From: Rhodanobacter sp. DHG33
GTDB taxonomy: Bacteria > Pseudomonadota > Gammaproteobacteria > Xanthomonadales > Rhodanobacteraceae
NCBI RefSeq assembly: GCF_014843005.1
Contig: NZ_JACYXM010000001.1
Coordinates: 248,001-312,000, forward strand
Direction: 5' to 3'
Length of the DNA: 64,000 nt
Shown here in pieces: positions 16,370 through 26,098 of the stretch (position 1 is its first letter; every line of letters starts with the position of its first letter). The position numbers and the translations under genes were made by a program. The notes beneath the pieces are model-generated. The model saw only the letters and a program-made list of their open reading frames with translations. It was not told the DNA's origin and ran no database searches.

Positions 16370-18667
16370 ATGTCACTCGTTACCCACCCCGGCTTTCCGC
16401 GCATCGGTCTGAAGCGGGAACTGAAACGCGCGCTCGAAGCGCACTGGCGCGGCGAAACGCCCGCCGAGGCCCTGCTCGACACCGCCCGCGAACTGCGCGC
16501 GCGGCACTGGCGGCTGGCGCGCGACGCCGGCGCCGACGTCGTGCCCTGCAACGACTTCAGCCTGTACGACCACGTGCTCGACACCGCCGTGCTGTTCGAC
16601 GCCATCCCGGACCGCTACCGGCCGCTTTTCGCGGGTAGCCGTCTGGACGGCTATTTCGCGATGGCCCGCGGCCACCGCCGCGACGGCCACGACCTGCATG
16701 CGCTGGAAATGACCAAGTGGTTCGACACCAACTACCACTATCTCGTACCGGAGCTGCATGCCGGCCAGCGCTTCGCCCTGGTCGGCGACAAGCCGTTGGC
16801 GGAGTTCCGCGAGACGCAGGCGCTGGGCCACGCGGCGCGGCCGGTGCTGCTGGGTCCCGTGTCGTTCCTGCTGTTGTCCAAGACCGTGGACGGCAGCGAC
16901 CGGCTCGCCCTGCTCGATGCCCTGCTGCCCGCCTACGCCGAGCTGCTGCGCAGACTTGCCGAAGCCGGTGCGGAATGGGTGCAGCTCGACGAACCCTGCC
17001 TGGTGCTCGACCAGGACGCCGACGATCACGCCGCCTACCGCAAGGCCTACGCGGCGCTGGCCACGGCGAACGGACCCAGGATCCTGCTCGCCAGCTATTT
17101 CGGTGCGCTGGGCGACAACCTCGCGCTGGCCGCCGGCCTGCCGGTGGACGGCCTGCACATCGACCTGGTGCGCGCGCCGCAGCAGCTCGATGCCGTGCTC
17201 GATGCACTGCCCGAAGGACGCGTGCTCAGTGCAGGCGTGGTCGACGGCCGCAACGTGTGGCGCAGCCGCCCGGGGCAGGTGCTTCCGCTGCTGCGCAAGG
17301 CGCACGCGCGCCTTGGTGGCGAGCGGCTGTGGCTCGCGCCGTCCTGCTCGCTGCTGCACGTACCGATCGACCTGGATGCCGAAACGGCCTTGCCCGAGGC
17401 ACGCCGCATTTCGATGGCGTTCGCCAAGCAGAAACTGGAAGAGCTGCATGTCTATGCCGAAGCGCTGGCCGGCCACGCCGAAGCGGAAGCGGCGCTGCAT
17501 GCGCAACAGACCCTGCTCGACCGGCAGTCCCAGCAGGCCGGCGTGCTGAACCCGGCCGTGCGCAGCCGCCTGCACGCACTCAGCCCGCAGACGGCCTTGC
17601 GCCGATCGGCCCATGCCACGCGCCGCATCGCGCAGGACGAAGTGCTCGCGCTGCCGGCGCTGCCCACCACCACGATCGGCTCCTTCCCGCAGACCGACGA
17701 GCTGCGCCAGGCCCGCGCCGCGCATCGCGCCGGCAAGCTGGCCGACAAGGCCTACGAGGACCGGCTCGAGGCCGAGATCGAACGCGTGGTGCGCTTCCAG
17801 GAGGAGGTCGGCCTGGACGTGCTGGTGCACGGCGAGCCCGAGCGCAACGACATGGTGGAGTACTTCGGCGAGCAGCTCGACGGCTACCTGTTCACCAGGC
17901 TCGGCTGGGTGCAGAGCTACGGCTCCCGCTGCGTGAAGCCGCCGGTGATCTGGGGCGATGTCGCCAGACCCGCGCCGATGACGGTGTACTGGTCGGCGTT
18001 CGCGCAGTCGCTCACCGACAGGCCGATGAAGGGCATGCTCACCGGCCCCGTCACGATGCTGCAGTGGTCGTTCGTGCGCGACGACCTGCCGCGCGAGACG
18101 GTGTGCCGGCAGATCGCGCTGGCATTGCGCGACGAGGTGCACGACCTGGAAGCCGCCGGCATCCGCGCGATCCAGATCGACGAACCCGCGCTGCGCGAAG
18201 GCCTGCCGCTGCGCCGCGCCGACTGGCCGGCCTATCTCGCCTGGGCGGTGGAATGCTTCCGCATCACGGCCGGCGGCGTGCGCGACGCCACGCAGATCCA
18301 CACCCATATGTGCTACTCGGAGTTCAACGACATCATCGAGGCGGTGGCCGCGATGGACGCCGACGTGATCTCGATCGAGACCAGCCGCTCGCGGATGGAA
18401 CTGCTGGATGCCTTCGTGCGCTTCCGCTACCCCAACGGCATCGGCCCCGGCGTGTACGACATCCACTCGCCGCGCGTGCCGACGCAGGAGGAGATGCTGG
18501 CCCTGCTGCGCAAGGCGCTGGAGGTGCTGGACGCCGGCCAGCTGTGGGTGAATCCGGATTGCGGCCTGAAGACCCGCGGCTGGAAGGAAACCGAACCCGC
18601 GCTGCGCGGCATGGTGGCGTGCGCCCGGCAACTGCGCGCGGAACTGGCCGCCACGGCCGCCGCCTGA
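16370..18667 (+). CDS. metE: Cobalamin-independent methionine synthase MetE
   Basis: 765 residues (E. coli 753). It transfers the methyl group of 5-methyltetrahydropteroyl-tri-L-glutamate to homocysteine to make methionine in the cytosol. The N-terminal half begins [18 protein letters not shown], and the C-terminal catalytic barrel holds the zinc ligands His646 and Cys648 ([10 protein letters not shown]), Glu670 (SIETSRS) and Cys731 (NPDCGLKTR), each offset by +5 from E. coli. Start ATG 16370 follows AAGAGGA. Regulation: cobalamin riboswitch, plus a dyad shared with metK and metF. Downstream are two GC-rich hairpins before metK. Confidence 0.98.
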   Translation: MSLVTHPGFPRIGLKRELKRALEAHWRGETPAEALLDTARELRARHWRLARDAGADVVPCNDFSLYDHVLDTAVLFDAIPDRYRPLFAGSRLDGYFAMARGHRRDGHDLHALEMTKWFDTNYHYLVPELHAGQRFALVGDKPLAEFRETQALGHAARPVLLGPVSFLLLSKTVDGSDRLALLDALLPAYAELLRRLAEAGAEWVQLDEPCLVLDQDADDHAAYRKAYAALATANGPRILLASYFGALGDNLALAAGLPVDGLHIDLVRAPQQLDAVLDALPEGRVLSAGVVDGRNVWRSRPGQVLPLLRKAHARLGGERLWLAPSCSLLHVPIDLDAETALPEARRISMAFAKQKLEELHVYAEALAGHAEAEAALHAQQTLLDRQSQQAGVLNPAVRSRLHALSPQTALRRSAHATRRIAQDEVLALPALPTTTIGSFPQTDELRQARAAHRAGKLADKAYEDRLEAEIERVVRFQEEVGLDVLVHGEPERNDMVEYFGEQLDGYLFTRLGWVQSYGSRCVKPPVIWGDVARPAPMTVYWSAFAQSLTDRPMKGMLTGPVTMLQWSFVRDDLPRETVCRQIALALRDEVHDLEAAGIRAIQIDEPALREGLPLRRADWPAYLAWAVECFRITAGGVRDATQIHTHMCYSEFNDIIEAVAAMDADVISIETSRSRMELLDAFVRFRYPNGIGPGVYDIHSPRVPTQEEMLALLRKALEVLDAGQLWVNPDCGLKTRGWKETEPALRGMVACARQLRAELAATAAA

Positions 18668-18673
18668 ACCGGC

Positions 18674-18716
18674 GCGGCCCCGGTCTCGTGCCGGGGCCGC
18701 AGCCGTCCAGACGGCT
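18674..18716 (+). terminator. Two hairpins after metE (possible terminator)
   Basis: GCGGCCCCGG (18674-18683) pairs perfectly with CCGGGGCCGC (18691-18700). A second hairpin, AGCCGTC / GACGGCT (18701-18716), abuts it. No U-tract follows, so intrinsic termination is uncertain; they may protect the 3' end or mark Rho-dependent termination. Confidence 0.4.
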
Positions 18717-18794
18717 GAACACCCGCCTAACCTCCGCCCCGCCAGAATCCTCCGGGCTGCAAAACAGGGGGTGGCGGTGTATCATGCCGCACCT

Positions 18795-18828
18795 TTTTAT
18801 CTCTTTATCCGTACACGAGGATATAAAC
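18795..18828 (+). promoter_or_regulatory. Putative methionine-cycle operator in the metK leader
   Basis: ATCTCTTTATCCG (18799-18811) is followed by an imperfect mirror, GAGGATATAAA (18817-18827). The same left half begins the dyads upstream of metE and metF. The element lies just downstream of a likely -10 (TATCAT, 18780-18785) and covers the metK ribosome-binding site GAGG, so a bound repressor could block both transcription and translation start. The regulator is unknown; an ArsR-family SahR-type repressor is one candidate. Confidence 0.5.
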
Positions 18829-18831
18829 CTG

Positions 18832-20031
18832 ATGTCCAGCCATCTGTTCACTTCCGAATCGGTCTCCGAGGGCCATCCGGACAAGGTCGCCGACCAGATC
18901 TCCGACGCCGTGCTCGACGCGATCCTCGCGCAGGATCCGCGCGCCCGCGTGGCCTGCGAAACCATGGTCAAGACGGGCGTGGCCATCGTCGCTGGCGAAA
19001 TCACCACCAGCGCCTGGATCGACCTCGAGGCGATCACCCGCAAGGTGATCCTGGACATCGGCTACGACTCCAGCGAAGTCGGCTTCGACGGCGCCACCTG
19101 CGGCGTGCTGAACCTGATCGGCAAGCAGTCGCCCGACATCAACCAGGGCGTGGACCGCAAGAAGCCCGAGGAACAGGGCGCCGGCGACCAGGGCCTGATG
19201 TTCGGCTACGCCACCAACGAAACCAAGGACTACATGCCGGCGGCGATCCACTACTCGCACCGCCTGGTCGAGCAGCAGGCCAAGGTCCGCAAGAAGAAGA
19301 ACTCGCCGCTGCCGTGGCTGCGCCCGGACGCCAAGAGCCAGGTCACCCTGCGCTACGAGAACGGCGTGGCCACCGCCATCGATGCCGTGGTGCTCAGCAC
19401 CCAGCACGATCCGGACGTGAAGCAGAAGCACCTGATCGAAGCCGTGCGCGAGGAGATCCTCAAGCCCGTGCTGCCGGCCAAGCTGCTGCACAAGGGCACC
19501 AAGTTCCACATCAACCCGACCGGCAAGTTCGTCATCGGCGGACCGGTGGGCGACTGCGGCCTCACCGGCCGCAAGATCATCGTCGACACCTACGGCGGCT
19601 GGGCCCGCCACGGCGGCGGTGCGTTCTCGGGCAAGGATCCGTCGAAGGTGGACCGTTCCGCCGCCTACGCCGCGCGCTACGTGGCCAAGAACATCGTGGC
19701 CGCCGGCATCGCCGACCGCTGCGAGGTGCAGGTGAGCTACGCCATCGGCGTGGCCGAGCCGACCTCGATCTCGGTGACCACCTTCGGTACCGGCAAGATC
19801 AGCGACGACAAGATCGAGAAGCTGATCCGCAAGCACTTCGACCTGCGCCCGTACGGCATCCTCAAGATGCTGGATCTGATCCACCCGATGTACCAGCAGA
19901 CCGCCAGCTACGGCCACTTCGGCCGCAGCCCCTACGAGGTGAAGGCCGCCGACGGCAGCAAGTTCACCGCGTTCTCGTGGGAAAAGACCGACAAGGCCGA
20001 CCTGCTGCGCGCGGACGCCAAGCTGAAGTAA
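18832..20031 (+). CDS. metK: S-adenosylmethionine synthetase
   Basis: 399 residues. It condenses methionine and ATP to S-adenosylmethionine. Canonical motifs: [20 protein letters not shown] at the N-terminus, the [16 protein letters not shown] loop (ATP/methionine binding), [20 protein letters not shown], and [20 protein letters not shown] (the P-loop-like conserved stretch). Start ATG 18832 gives the standard [14 protein letters not shown]. It follows metE by 164 bp on the same strand but has its own leader with the shared operator and ends in a strong terminator, so it is probably its own transcription unit. Confidence 0.98.
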   Translation: MSSHLFTSESVSEGHPDKVADQISDAVLDAILAQDPRARVACETMVKTGVAIVAGEITTSAWIDLEAITRKVILDIGYDSSEVGFDGATCGVLNLIGKQSPDINQGVDRKKPEEQGAGDQGLMFGYATNETKDYMPAAIHYSHRLVEQQAKVRKKKNSPLPWLRPDAKSQVTLRYENGVATAIDAVVLSTQHDPDVKQKHLIEAVREEILKPVLPAKLLHKGTKFHINPTGKFVIGGPVGDCGLTGRKIIVDTYGGWARHGGGAFSGKDPSKVDRSAAYAARYVAKNIVAAGIADRCEVQVSYAIGVAEPTSISVTTFGTGKISDDKIEKLIRKHFDLRPYGILKMLDLIHPMYQQTASYGHFGRSPYEVKAADGSKFTAFSWEKTDKADLLRADAKLK

Positions 20032-20053
20032 CCGACGTCCGTCGGCACCAACA

Positions 20054-20086
20054 AAAACGGGCCGCTCGCGCGGCCCGTTTTTTTAT
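20054..20086 (+). terminator. Rho-independent terminator of metK
   Basis: A perfect GC-rich stem (ACGGGCCGC with GCGGCCCGT, loop TC/TCG) is flanked by A-runs on the left and a seven-T run on the right (20078-20084). This is a classic intrinsic terminator, also readable toward the convergent carboxypeptidase gene. Confidence 0.93.
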
Positions 20087-20138
20087 TTGATGGCACTGCC
20101 CGGATTGACGCGGGCAATCGCAATCGCGTCAGACCCGC

Positions 20139-21275
20139 TCAGTCGTCCGCATCGTTGCGCGAAGCGACCATCACGGCCGCCTTCTTCGCCGTCCGCGAAT
20201 GACGCGCCGCGAGGCGCGGCGCCGCGCGATGGCGCGCATGATGCGCGGTGACCCGGCGGCCGCCGCGCGCGGCCATCACGGTGGACTTCTTGGCGCCATG
20301 CGACGAGCGGACCGGCACGTGGCGCTGCGAAGCCGGCACGGTATCCGCGTCGGCGGTCTCGATCGGCGAGATCGCCTGGAGCAGGCGCGCGGCACGGCTG
20401 CCGGCGCGCACGCCGCCGGCCTGGGCAACCAGGAGCGCCGGGGTCTGGCGGCCGTCGAAACTGTCGTCCAGCAGGCGCGCCATCAGGGCGTCGCGGCCGC
20501 CGGCGGTGCGGCTGCCCAGCACCACGGCGAACAGACGATGGTCGTCGCGCGTGGCGGTGGAGGCGAGGTTGAAGCCGGAGGCATCGGTGAAGCCGGTCTT
20601 CAGCCCGTCCATGCCGGGATAGCGGTACATCAGGTTGTTGTGGCCGCGCACGATGTGACCGCGGAACACGAACTCCTGGGTGGCGAAGAAATGCGCGTAC
20701 TGCGGGAAGTCGCGGTACAGCGCCATCGCCAGCTTCACCAGGTCGTGCGCGGTGGAGGTGTTGTTCGGATCGGGCAGGCCGGAGGCGTTGGCGAAGTGCG
20801 TGTCGGTCATGCCGAGCAGCGCGGCCTGCGCATTCATCATGTCGGCGAAGTGGCCCTCGTTGCCGCCGATGCCTTCGGCCATCACGGTGGCGGCGTCGTT
20901 GGCCGACTTGGTGATCATGCCGAGGATGCAGTCCTGCACCGAGATGCTCTGTCCGGCGCGCAGGCCCAGCTTGGTGGGCGACTTGTTCGCCGCCCAGCTG
21001 GACACCGGCATGTTCTGGTCCAGGCCCAGCTTGCCGCTCTTCAACTCCTGGAAGGTGATGTAGAGCGTCATCATCTTGGTCAGCGAGGCGGGGTAGTCGC
21101 GCTGGTCGGCGTTGACCTGCTGCACGATCTGGCCGGTGCTGCCGTCGACGACGATGGCGGCATAGCCGGCATGCGCCGCGCACGCAAAGCTGCCGAGGCC
21201 GCAGAGCAGCACCAGCATCAGCATCGCGCGCAGATGCCCCAGCATCCGCCCCAGCCCCGTCGATTCGATGGCCAC
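20139..21275 (-). CDS. D-alanyl-D-alanine carboxypeptidase (peptidase S11, PBP5/6-like)
   Basis: 378 residues from GTG 21275, which has GAGGA 8-9 bases upstream; ATG 21245 and TTG 21296 are alternatives. A signal peptide (to about residue 36, CAAHA) precedes the penicillin-binding domain with Ser65-x-x-Lys68 (SLTKMM), Ser125-Ala-Asn127 (KSANDAA) and Lys227-Thr-Gly (LKTGFT). It removes the terminal D-Ala of pentapeptides in the periplasm. The PBP5 C-terminal beta domain and amphipathic anchor are missing. Instead, the last ~75 residues form an Arg/Lys/His/Ala-rich basic tail (GAKKSTVMAARGGRRVTAHH), which might bind anionic envelope polymers. Confidence 0.93.
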   Translation of the reverse strand: MAIESTGLGRMLGHLRAMLMLVLLCGLGSFACAAHAGYAAIVVDGSTGQIVQQVNADQRDYPASLTKMMTLYITFQELKSGKLGLDQNMPVSSWAANKSPTKLGLRAGQSISVQDCILGMITKSANDAATVMAEGIGGNEGHFADMMNAQAALLGMTDTHFANASGLPDPNNTSTAHDLVKLAMALYRDFPQYAHFFATQEFVFRGHIVRGHNNLMYRYPGMDGLKTGFTDASGFNLASTATRDDHRLFAVVLGSRTAGGRDALMARLLDDSFDGRQTPALLVAQAGGVRAGSRAARLLQAISPIETADADTVPASQRHVPVRSSHGAKKSTVMAARGGRRVTAHHARHRAAPRLAARHSRTAKKAAVMVASRNDADD

Positions 21276-21464
21276 CCGACTATTCCTCGCAAACAAACCG
21301 CAACATTACCGCGCGTGGTCGCGACCATAACGCAAGGAGTCGGTGAAATCCAGAGGCAAGACTTGAAATTAATTCGTTAAATCCATGTTCCACAAAGGAT
21401 TGTCCAGACCCATTCGCGACGGTACGCAGCGCGCCCGTCGGCCCGGGCCAGCTAGAATAGGTCT

Positions 21465-23327
21465 ATGTCCCTGATACAACTCCATCACGTCGATTTCAGC
21501 ATCGGCGGCCCCCTCCTGCTCGAACACGTCGATCTGTCCATCGACCGCAACGAGCGCGTGTGCATCGTCGGCCGCAACGGCGAAGGCAAATCCACCCTGA
21601 TGAAGCTGATCGCCGGCGAACTGAAGGCCGACGACGGCGAAGTGCGCGTGCAGAACGGCATCGTCATCGCGCGCATGGCGCAGGAGGTGCCGCAGGGCAC
21701 CGCCGGCAGCGTGTTCGACGTGGTGGCGCAAGGGCTGGGCGACCTCGGCCAGCTGCTGGCGCGGTATCACCATCTGCTGCACGAAGGCGACCTGGATGCG
21801 CTGGGCGAAGTGCAGGCGCAGATCGAGGCGCGCCACGGCTGGGACCTCGACCGTCGCGTCACCGAAGTGCTGACCCGGCTGGAACTGCCCGCCGACACCG
21901 ACTTCGCCGCGCTCTCCGGCGGCATGAAGCGCCGCGTGCTGCTGGCGCAGGCGCTGGTGCGCAAACCCGACGTGCTGCTGCTGGACGAGCCGACCAACCA
22001 TCTCGACATCGAAGCCATCGGCTGGCTGGAAGGTTTCCTGAAATCCTTCGAGGGCAGCCTGCTGTTCGTCACCCACGACCGCAGCTTTCTGCAGGCGCTG
22101 GCCACGCGCATCGTGGAGATCGACCGCGGCCAGCTCACCGACTGGCCCGGCGATTACGACAACTACCTGCGCCGCCGCGAAGAACGCCTGCACGCCGAGG
22201 CGCAGGCCAACGCGCTGTTCGACAAGAAGCTGGCGCAGGAAGAAGTGTGGATCCGCCAGGGTATCAAGGCCCGCCGCACGCGCAACGAAGGCCGCGTGCG
22301 CGCGCTGAAAGCCCTGCGCGTGGAACGCGCGGAGCGCCGCGAACTGTCCGGCAAGGTGAAGATGACCGCCGCCAGCGCGCAGGCTTCCGGCAAGAAGGTG
22401 ATCGATCTCGAGCACGTGCACCAGAGCTACGGCGGCCGTGTGTTGATCGACGACCTGAGCACCACCATCCTGCGCGGCGACCGCGTGGGCATCATCGGCC
22501 CCAACGGCGCGGGCAAGAGCACGCTGCTGAAAATCATGCTGGGCGAACTCAAGCCCCAGCGTGGCAGCGCCACGCTGGGCACCGGCATCCAGGTTGCCTA
22601 TTTCGACCAGCACCGCCTGCAGCTGGACGACACGCAGAACGCACTGGACAACGTGGCCGAGGGCCGCGAGTACATCGAACTCGACGGTCAGCGCAAACAC
22701 ATCATCGGCTACCTGCAGGACTTCCTGTTCTCGCCGGAACGCGCCCGCGCGCCGATCACCCGACTCTCCGGCGGCGAACGCAACCGCCTGCTGCTGGCCA
22801 AGCTGTTCGCGCAGCCGTCCAACCTGCTGGTGATGGACGAACCCACCAACGACCTCGACGTGGAAACGCTGGAACTGCTGGAGGAACTGCTCGCCGGCTA
22901 CCAGGGCACCCTGCTGCTGGTCTCGCACGACCGCGCCTTCCTCGACAATGTGGTGTCGAGCACGCTGGTGCTGGAGGGCGAAGGCGGGGTCGGCGAATAC
23001 GTGGGCGGGTACAGCGACTGGCTGCGGCAGCGGCCTGCGGCAAGCACACCTGTCCCCGCTCCGTCCGCGAAAAGCCAGGCAGCTGTATCCGCTCCCGCAG
23101 CGGAAGCCAAGCGCAAACTGAGCTACAAGGACCAGCGCGAACTGGAGCAGTTGCCCGCGCGCATCGAGCAGCTCGAAGCCGACATCGCCGCACGCGGCGA
23201 AGCGATGAACGATCCGTCGTTCTTCCAGCAGGACAGCGCCGCCATCGTCAAGGCGAACGAGGCGCTGGCGAAGCTGCAGCAGGAGCTGGAAAGCGCCTAC
23301 GCGCGCTGGACCGAACTGGACGGCTGA
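21465..23327 (+). CDS. uup: ABC-F family ATPase Uup
   Basis: 620 residues with two ATP-binding cassettes and no membrane segments. The first cassette has GRNGEGKST, SGGMKRRV and LLLDEPTNHLD; the second has GPNGAGKST, SGGERNRL and LVMDEPTNDLD. The charged linker between them (about 230-310) fits the P-site tRNA-interaction motif. A C-terminal coiled coil (KLSYKDQRELEQLPARIEQL onward) is diagnostic of Uup. Uup acts on ribosomes and affects precise transposon excision and ribosome assembly in E. coli. The 168-bp gap upstream contains an AT-rich stretch (21361-21385) that probably holds the promoter. It converges with the histidine kinase gene (9-bp gap). Confidence 0.94.
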   Translation: MSLIQLHHVDFSIGGPLLLEHVDLSIDRNERVCIVGRNGEGKSTLMKLIAGELKADDGEVRVQNGIVIARMAQEVPQGTAGSVFDVVAQGLGDLGQLLARYHHLLHEGDLDALGEVQAQIEARHGWDLDRRVTEVLTRLELPADTDFAALSGGMKRRVLLAQALVRKPDVLLLDEPTNHLDIEAIGWLEGFLKSFEGSLLFVTHDRSFLQALATRIVEIDRGQLTDWPGDYDNYLRRREERLHAEAQANALFDKKLAQEEVWIRQGIKARRTRNEGRVRALKALRVERAERRELSGKVKMTAASAQASGKKVIDLEHVHQSYGGRVLIDDLSTTILRGDRVGIIGPNGAGKSTLLKIMLGELKPQRGSATLGTGIQVAYFDQHRLQLDDTQNALDNVAEGREYIELDGQRKHIIGYLQDFLFSPERARAPITRLSGGERNRLLLAKLFAQPSNLLVMDEPTNDLDVETLELLEELLAGYQGTLLLVSHDRAFLDNVVSSTLVLEGEGGVGEYVGGYSDWLRQRPAASTPVPAPSAKSQAAVSAPAAEAKRKLSYKDQRELEQLPARIEQLEADIAARGEAMNDPSFFQQDSAAIVKANEALAKLQQELESAYARWTELDG

Positions 23328-23336
23328 GCGCGCAGC

Positions 23337-24689
23337 CTATCCCTTCTCCCCTGCCGCGGCGTGGCTCGGCAGCCACAGCCGCGCCAAAGCGCCGTGCGCA
23401 CCCTCGCGCGCCACCAGGGCCACGCCGCCCTCGTGCGCCTCGGCGATCTGCCGCGCCAGCGCTAGGCCGATGCCGGAGCCGCCGGGCTTGGTGGTGAAGA
23501 ACGGCACGAACAGGTTGTCGCTGGGCGGCGGCCCGGGGCCGTCGTCTTCCACTTCGATCACGGCGCGCTCCCCGTCGCGACGCCAGCGCAACCGCACGCC
23601 GCCATCCGGCAGCGAAGCCTCCACCGCATTGCGCACGAGATTGATCAGCGCCTGTTCGAGCTGGTCGGGATCGGCCGTTACCGTCAATGGCTCGCCAGCC
23701 TCCACGGCTACCGTCACGCGCTGTTCCAGCTTCGCCAGCTTGGCCAGCAATGCGGACAGCTCCACCGCGCGCGGCTGCGGCGGCGGCAGGCGCGCCAGCT
23801 TGCTGTAGCTGGAGAGGAAACGCCCCAGCGCCTCGGCGCGGTGGCCGATCAGCTCCAGGCCGCCGCGAAAATCCTCGCGCCAGTCCTCGGGCAAGGGATC
23901 GCGCGCGGCCAGCGTGGCCAGGGTACCGGCCATCGACTGGATCGGCGCCAGCGAGTTGTTGACCTCGTGGCCCAGCACGCGCAACAGGCGCTGCCACGCC
24001 ACGCGTTCTTCTTCGCGCAGCACGCGGCCCACGTCGTTGATCACCAGCAGCTGGCCGCCACGGCCGCCGCTGCGCAATGCCGCATGGCGGATCTCGAAGC
24101 GACCGCTGCGCCCGGGAAACACATGCCGGAGCAGGCGCGCCGATGGTCCTTCCAGCAACGAGGCCAGACCGAGTTCCGCCGCGCTGAGGCCGAACAGGCG
24201 ATGGCGCTCGGCATCCAGCAGGCGCTGCGCCGCCGGGTTGAGCAAACGCAGTCGTTGGCCTTCGTCGAACACGAACACCGCACTGTCCAGTGCCGCCAGT
24301 GTCTTGCCCAGCAGGTAGGAGGATTCCTCGAACTCCAGCCGTTCGCGCTGCAGCCGCTCGGCCAGCGCGTTGATGTCGTAGATCGCGTCGCCCAGCACGC
24401 CGCCCTGCACGCCGCGCAGGCTGTAATCGCCCTGGCGCAGGGCCTCCAGCAGTCCGGACAGCGTATACAGCGGGAACACCACGCGGCGGTACTGCCAGCG
24501 CGCGAGCAGCAACGTGGCGACAACCGCAATGGCCACGCACGCCCAGCGCAATGGCTCGTCCAGAGGCATCCAGGCGAGCGCCATCGAGGCGAGCAACGTG
24601 GGCGTCGCCACCAGCAGGCCGCCGAGCAGCACGCGCCGCTCGAAGCGAGGCATGCGGCCGGCGCGCTGCAGGGATGGCTCAGTCGGCAT
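23337..24689 (-). CDS. NtrY-like sensor histidine kinase
   Basis: 450 residues from ATG 24689, overlapping the response-regulator stop by 11 bases (alternative ATG 24653). There are two membrane helices (about 18-40 and 48-65) with almost no periplasmic loop between them, so the signal is probably sensed in the membrane or cytosol. A linker, a PAS-like domain (about 125-220: LDSAVFVFDEGQRLRLLNPA) and a HisKA/HATPase core follow. The H-box is VLGHEVNNSLAPIQ with phospho-acceptor His241, then NLVRNAVEAS (N-box), EVEDDGPGPP (G1) and GSGIGLALAR (G2). The pattern matches NtrY-type kinases. It is the last gene of the exporter operon and the cognate kinase of the NtrC-type regulator. Confidence 0.92.
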   Translation of the reverse strand: MPTEPSLQRAGRMPRFERRVLLGGLLVATPTLLASMALAWMPLDEPLRWACVAIAVVATLLLARWQYRRVVFPLYTLSGLLEALRQGDYSLRGVQGGVLGDAIYDINALAERLQRERLEFEESSYLLGKTLAALDSAVFVFDEGQRLRLLNPAAQRLLDAERHRLFGLSAAELGLASLLEGPSARLLRHVFPGRSGRFEIRHAALRSGGRGGQLLVINDVGRVLREEERVAWQRLLRVLGHEVNNSLAPIQSMAGTLATLAARDPLPEDWREDFRGGLELIGHRAEALGRFLSSYSKLARLPPPQPRAVELSALLAKLAKLEQRVTVAVEAGEPLTVTADPDQLEQALINLVRNAVEASLPDGGVRLRWRRDGERAVIEVEDDGPGPPPSDNLFVPFFTTKPGGSGIGLALARQIAEAHEGGVALVAREGAHGALARLWLPSHAAAGEKG

Positions 24690-26082
24690 CGACGGCGGCG
24701 TCGCGCAGGTCGTGCTTGTCCAGGCGCCGGTACAGCGACTGCCGCGTGATGCCCAGTGCGTCGGCGGCACGCTGCAGGTTGCCGTCGAAACGCTCCAGCG
24801 CACGCTGCACCAGATGCGCCTCGGCCTGCTCCAGCGTCATGCCGTCGAGATCCGTCGAGAGCGGTGCGGCGGCCTCGCCGAAAGCCAGCGCCGCCGCGCC
24901 CACCTCGGCATGCTCGGCGAGCAGCGCGGCGCGCTCCATCAAATGCTGCAGTTCGCGTACGTTGCCGGGCCAGCGCCATGCCGTCAGCGCGCGCTCGGCC
25001 GAGGGCGCCAGCCGCAGCCCGTCGCGTCCGTACCGCTGCGCGTTGCTGGCGAGAAAGGCGCGCGCTAGCGGCAGGATGTCCTCCACGCGATCGCGCAGCG
25101 GCGGCAAGCGCACTTCCAGCGTATTGAGGCGATAGAGCAGGTCCTTGCGGAAGCGGCCCGCGGCCACCTCGGCGACCAGGTCCGCATTGGTGGCCGAGAC
25201 CAGCCGCACGTCCGTCTTCTGCGTGCGCGATGAACCCAGGCGCTCGAATTCGCCGTCCTCCAGCACGCGCAGCAGCTTCGGCTGCTGCGAAGCCGGTACG
25301 TTGCCCACTTCGTCGAGGAACAGCGTGCCGCCGTCGGCCAGTTCGAAGCGGCCGATGCGCTCGCTCTTGGCGTCGGTGTAGGCGCCGCGCACATGGCCGA
25401 ACATTTCCGACTCGAACACGCTCTCCGCGATGCCGCCCATGTTCACCTTGACCAGCGAGCGCGCCGCACGCGGCGAGCGCTGGTGCAGCAGCTGCGCGAT
25501 CACGCCCTTGCCAGTGCCGTTCTCGCCCAGCACCAGCACGTTGGCGTCGCTGGATGCGACGCGCTCGACCAGCGCCACCACGCGGCGCATGGCCGGCGAC
25601 TCGGCGATGAAATCCTCGCCCGTCTCGCCACGCAGCAGCGCGTTCTCCGCCTCCAGCCGGCGCTGCCTGCGCGCGCCCTCGGCCAATGCGATCTGTGCGC
25701 GCAGCACGCTGACGAGGCGCGTGTTGTCCCACGGCTTCTCGATGAAATCGGCGGCGCCGCGGCGCATCGCCTCCACCGTGAGCGGCACGTTGCCCCATGC
25801 CGTCATCGTCACCACCGGCAATTCGGGCGAAAGCTGGCGCAGGTGTTCCAGCAGGTGCAAGCCTTCCTCGCCCGACGTGGTGTCGCGCGAGTAGTTGCAG
25901 TCGATCAGTGCGCAGGCGAACTCGCGCTTGCGCACCGCCTCCAGCGCCGCCGCCGGATCGGCCACGCCGACGCTGGCGATGCCCTCGGCCTTCAGCAGCA
26001 GGCGCAAGGCCTCGCGCACGTCAGCCTGGTCGTCGGCGATCAGGACGGTGGGATTCGATTCGCGCGCCATGCGTTCGTTCAT
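24679..26082 (-). CDS. NtrC-family sigma-54-dependent response regulator
   Basis: 467 residues. The receiver domain (about 12-130) has the acidic pair Asp17/Asp18, phospho-acceptor Asp61 ([10 protein letters not shown]), Thr92/Thr94 and Lys116. The AAA+ domain (about 155-390) carries Walker A GENGTGKG (186-193), Walker B LFLDEVGN (254-261) and the R-fingers in [10 protein letters not shown] Fis-type helix-turn-helix ends the protein ([12 protein letters not shown]). The sigma-54 contact loop reads GAYTDA (233-238) instead of GAFTGA, and the sensor region reads VNMGGI. This variant is known to me from a distinct clade of NtrC-type regulators. The gene lies 16 bp after the last permease and most likely controls this operon's own sigma-54 promoter. 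Confidence 0.93.
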   Translation of the reverse strand: MNERMARESNPTVLIADDQADVREALRLLLKAEGIASVGVADPAAALEAVRKREFACALIDCNYSRDTTSGEEGLHLLEHLRQLSPELPVVTMTAWGNVPLTVEAMRRGAADFIEKPWDNTRLVSVLRAQIALAEGARRQRRLEAENALLRGETGEDFIAESPAMRRVVALVERVASSDANVLVLGENGTGKGVIAQLLHQRSPRAARSLVKVNMGGIAESVFESEMFGHVRGAYTDAKSERIGRFELADGGTLFLDEVGNVPASQQPKLLRVLEDGEFERLGSSRTQKTDVRLVSATNADLVAEVAAGRFRKDLLYRLNTLEVRLPPLRDRVEDILPLARAFLASNAQRYGRDGLRLAPSAERALTAWRWPGNVRELQHLMERAALLAEHAEVGAAALAFGEAAAPLSTDLDGMTLEQAEAHLVQRALERFDGNLQRAADALGITRQSLYRRLDKHDLRDAAVDAD

Positions 26083-26098
26083 CCGTGCAGTGTAAGGG

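Noticed and set aside
18823-18828. TATAAA before metK as a -10 promoter box
   Set aside because: It lies only four bases before the start codon; a start there would remove the ribosome-binding site. It fits better as part of the shared dyad.
18720-18831. A SAM riboswitch in the metK leader
   Set aside because: None of the conserved SAM-I, SAM-II or SAM-IV blocks is present; the leader is too short and holds the dyad instead.
24679-26082. Loss of sigma-54 activation because GAFTGA is altered
   Set aside because: GAxTDA variants form a known clade that I recall as functional, and a good sigma-54 promoter precedes the operon, so inactivity is not the simplest reading.
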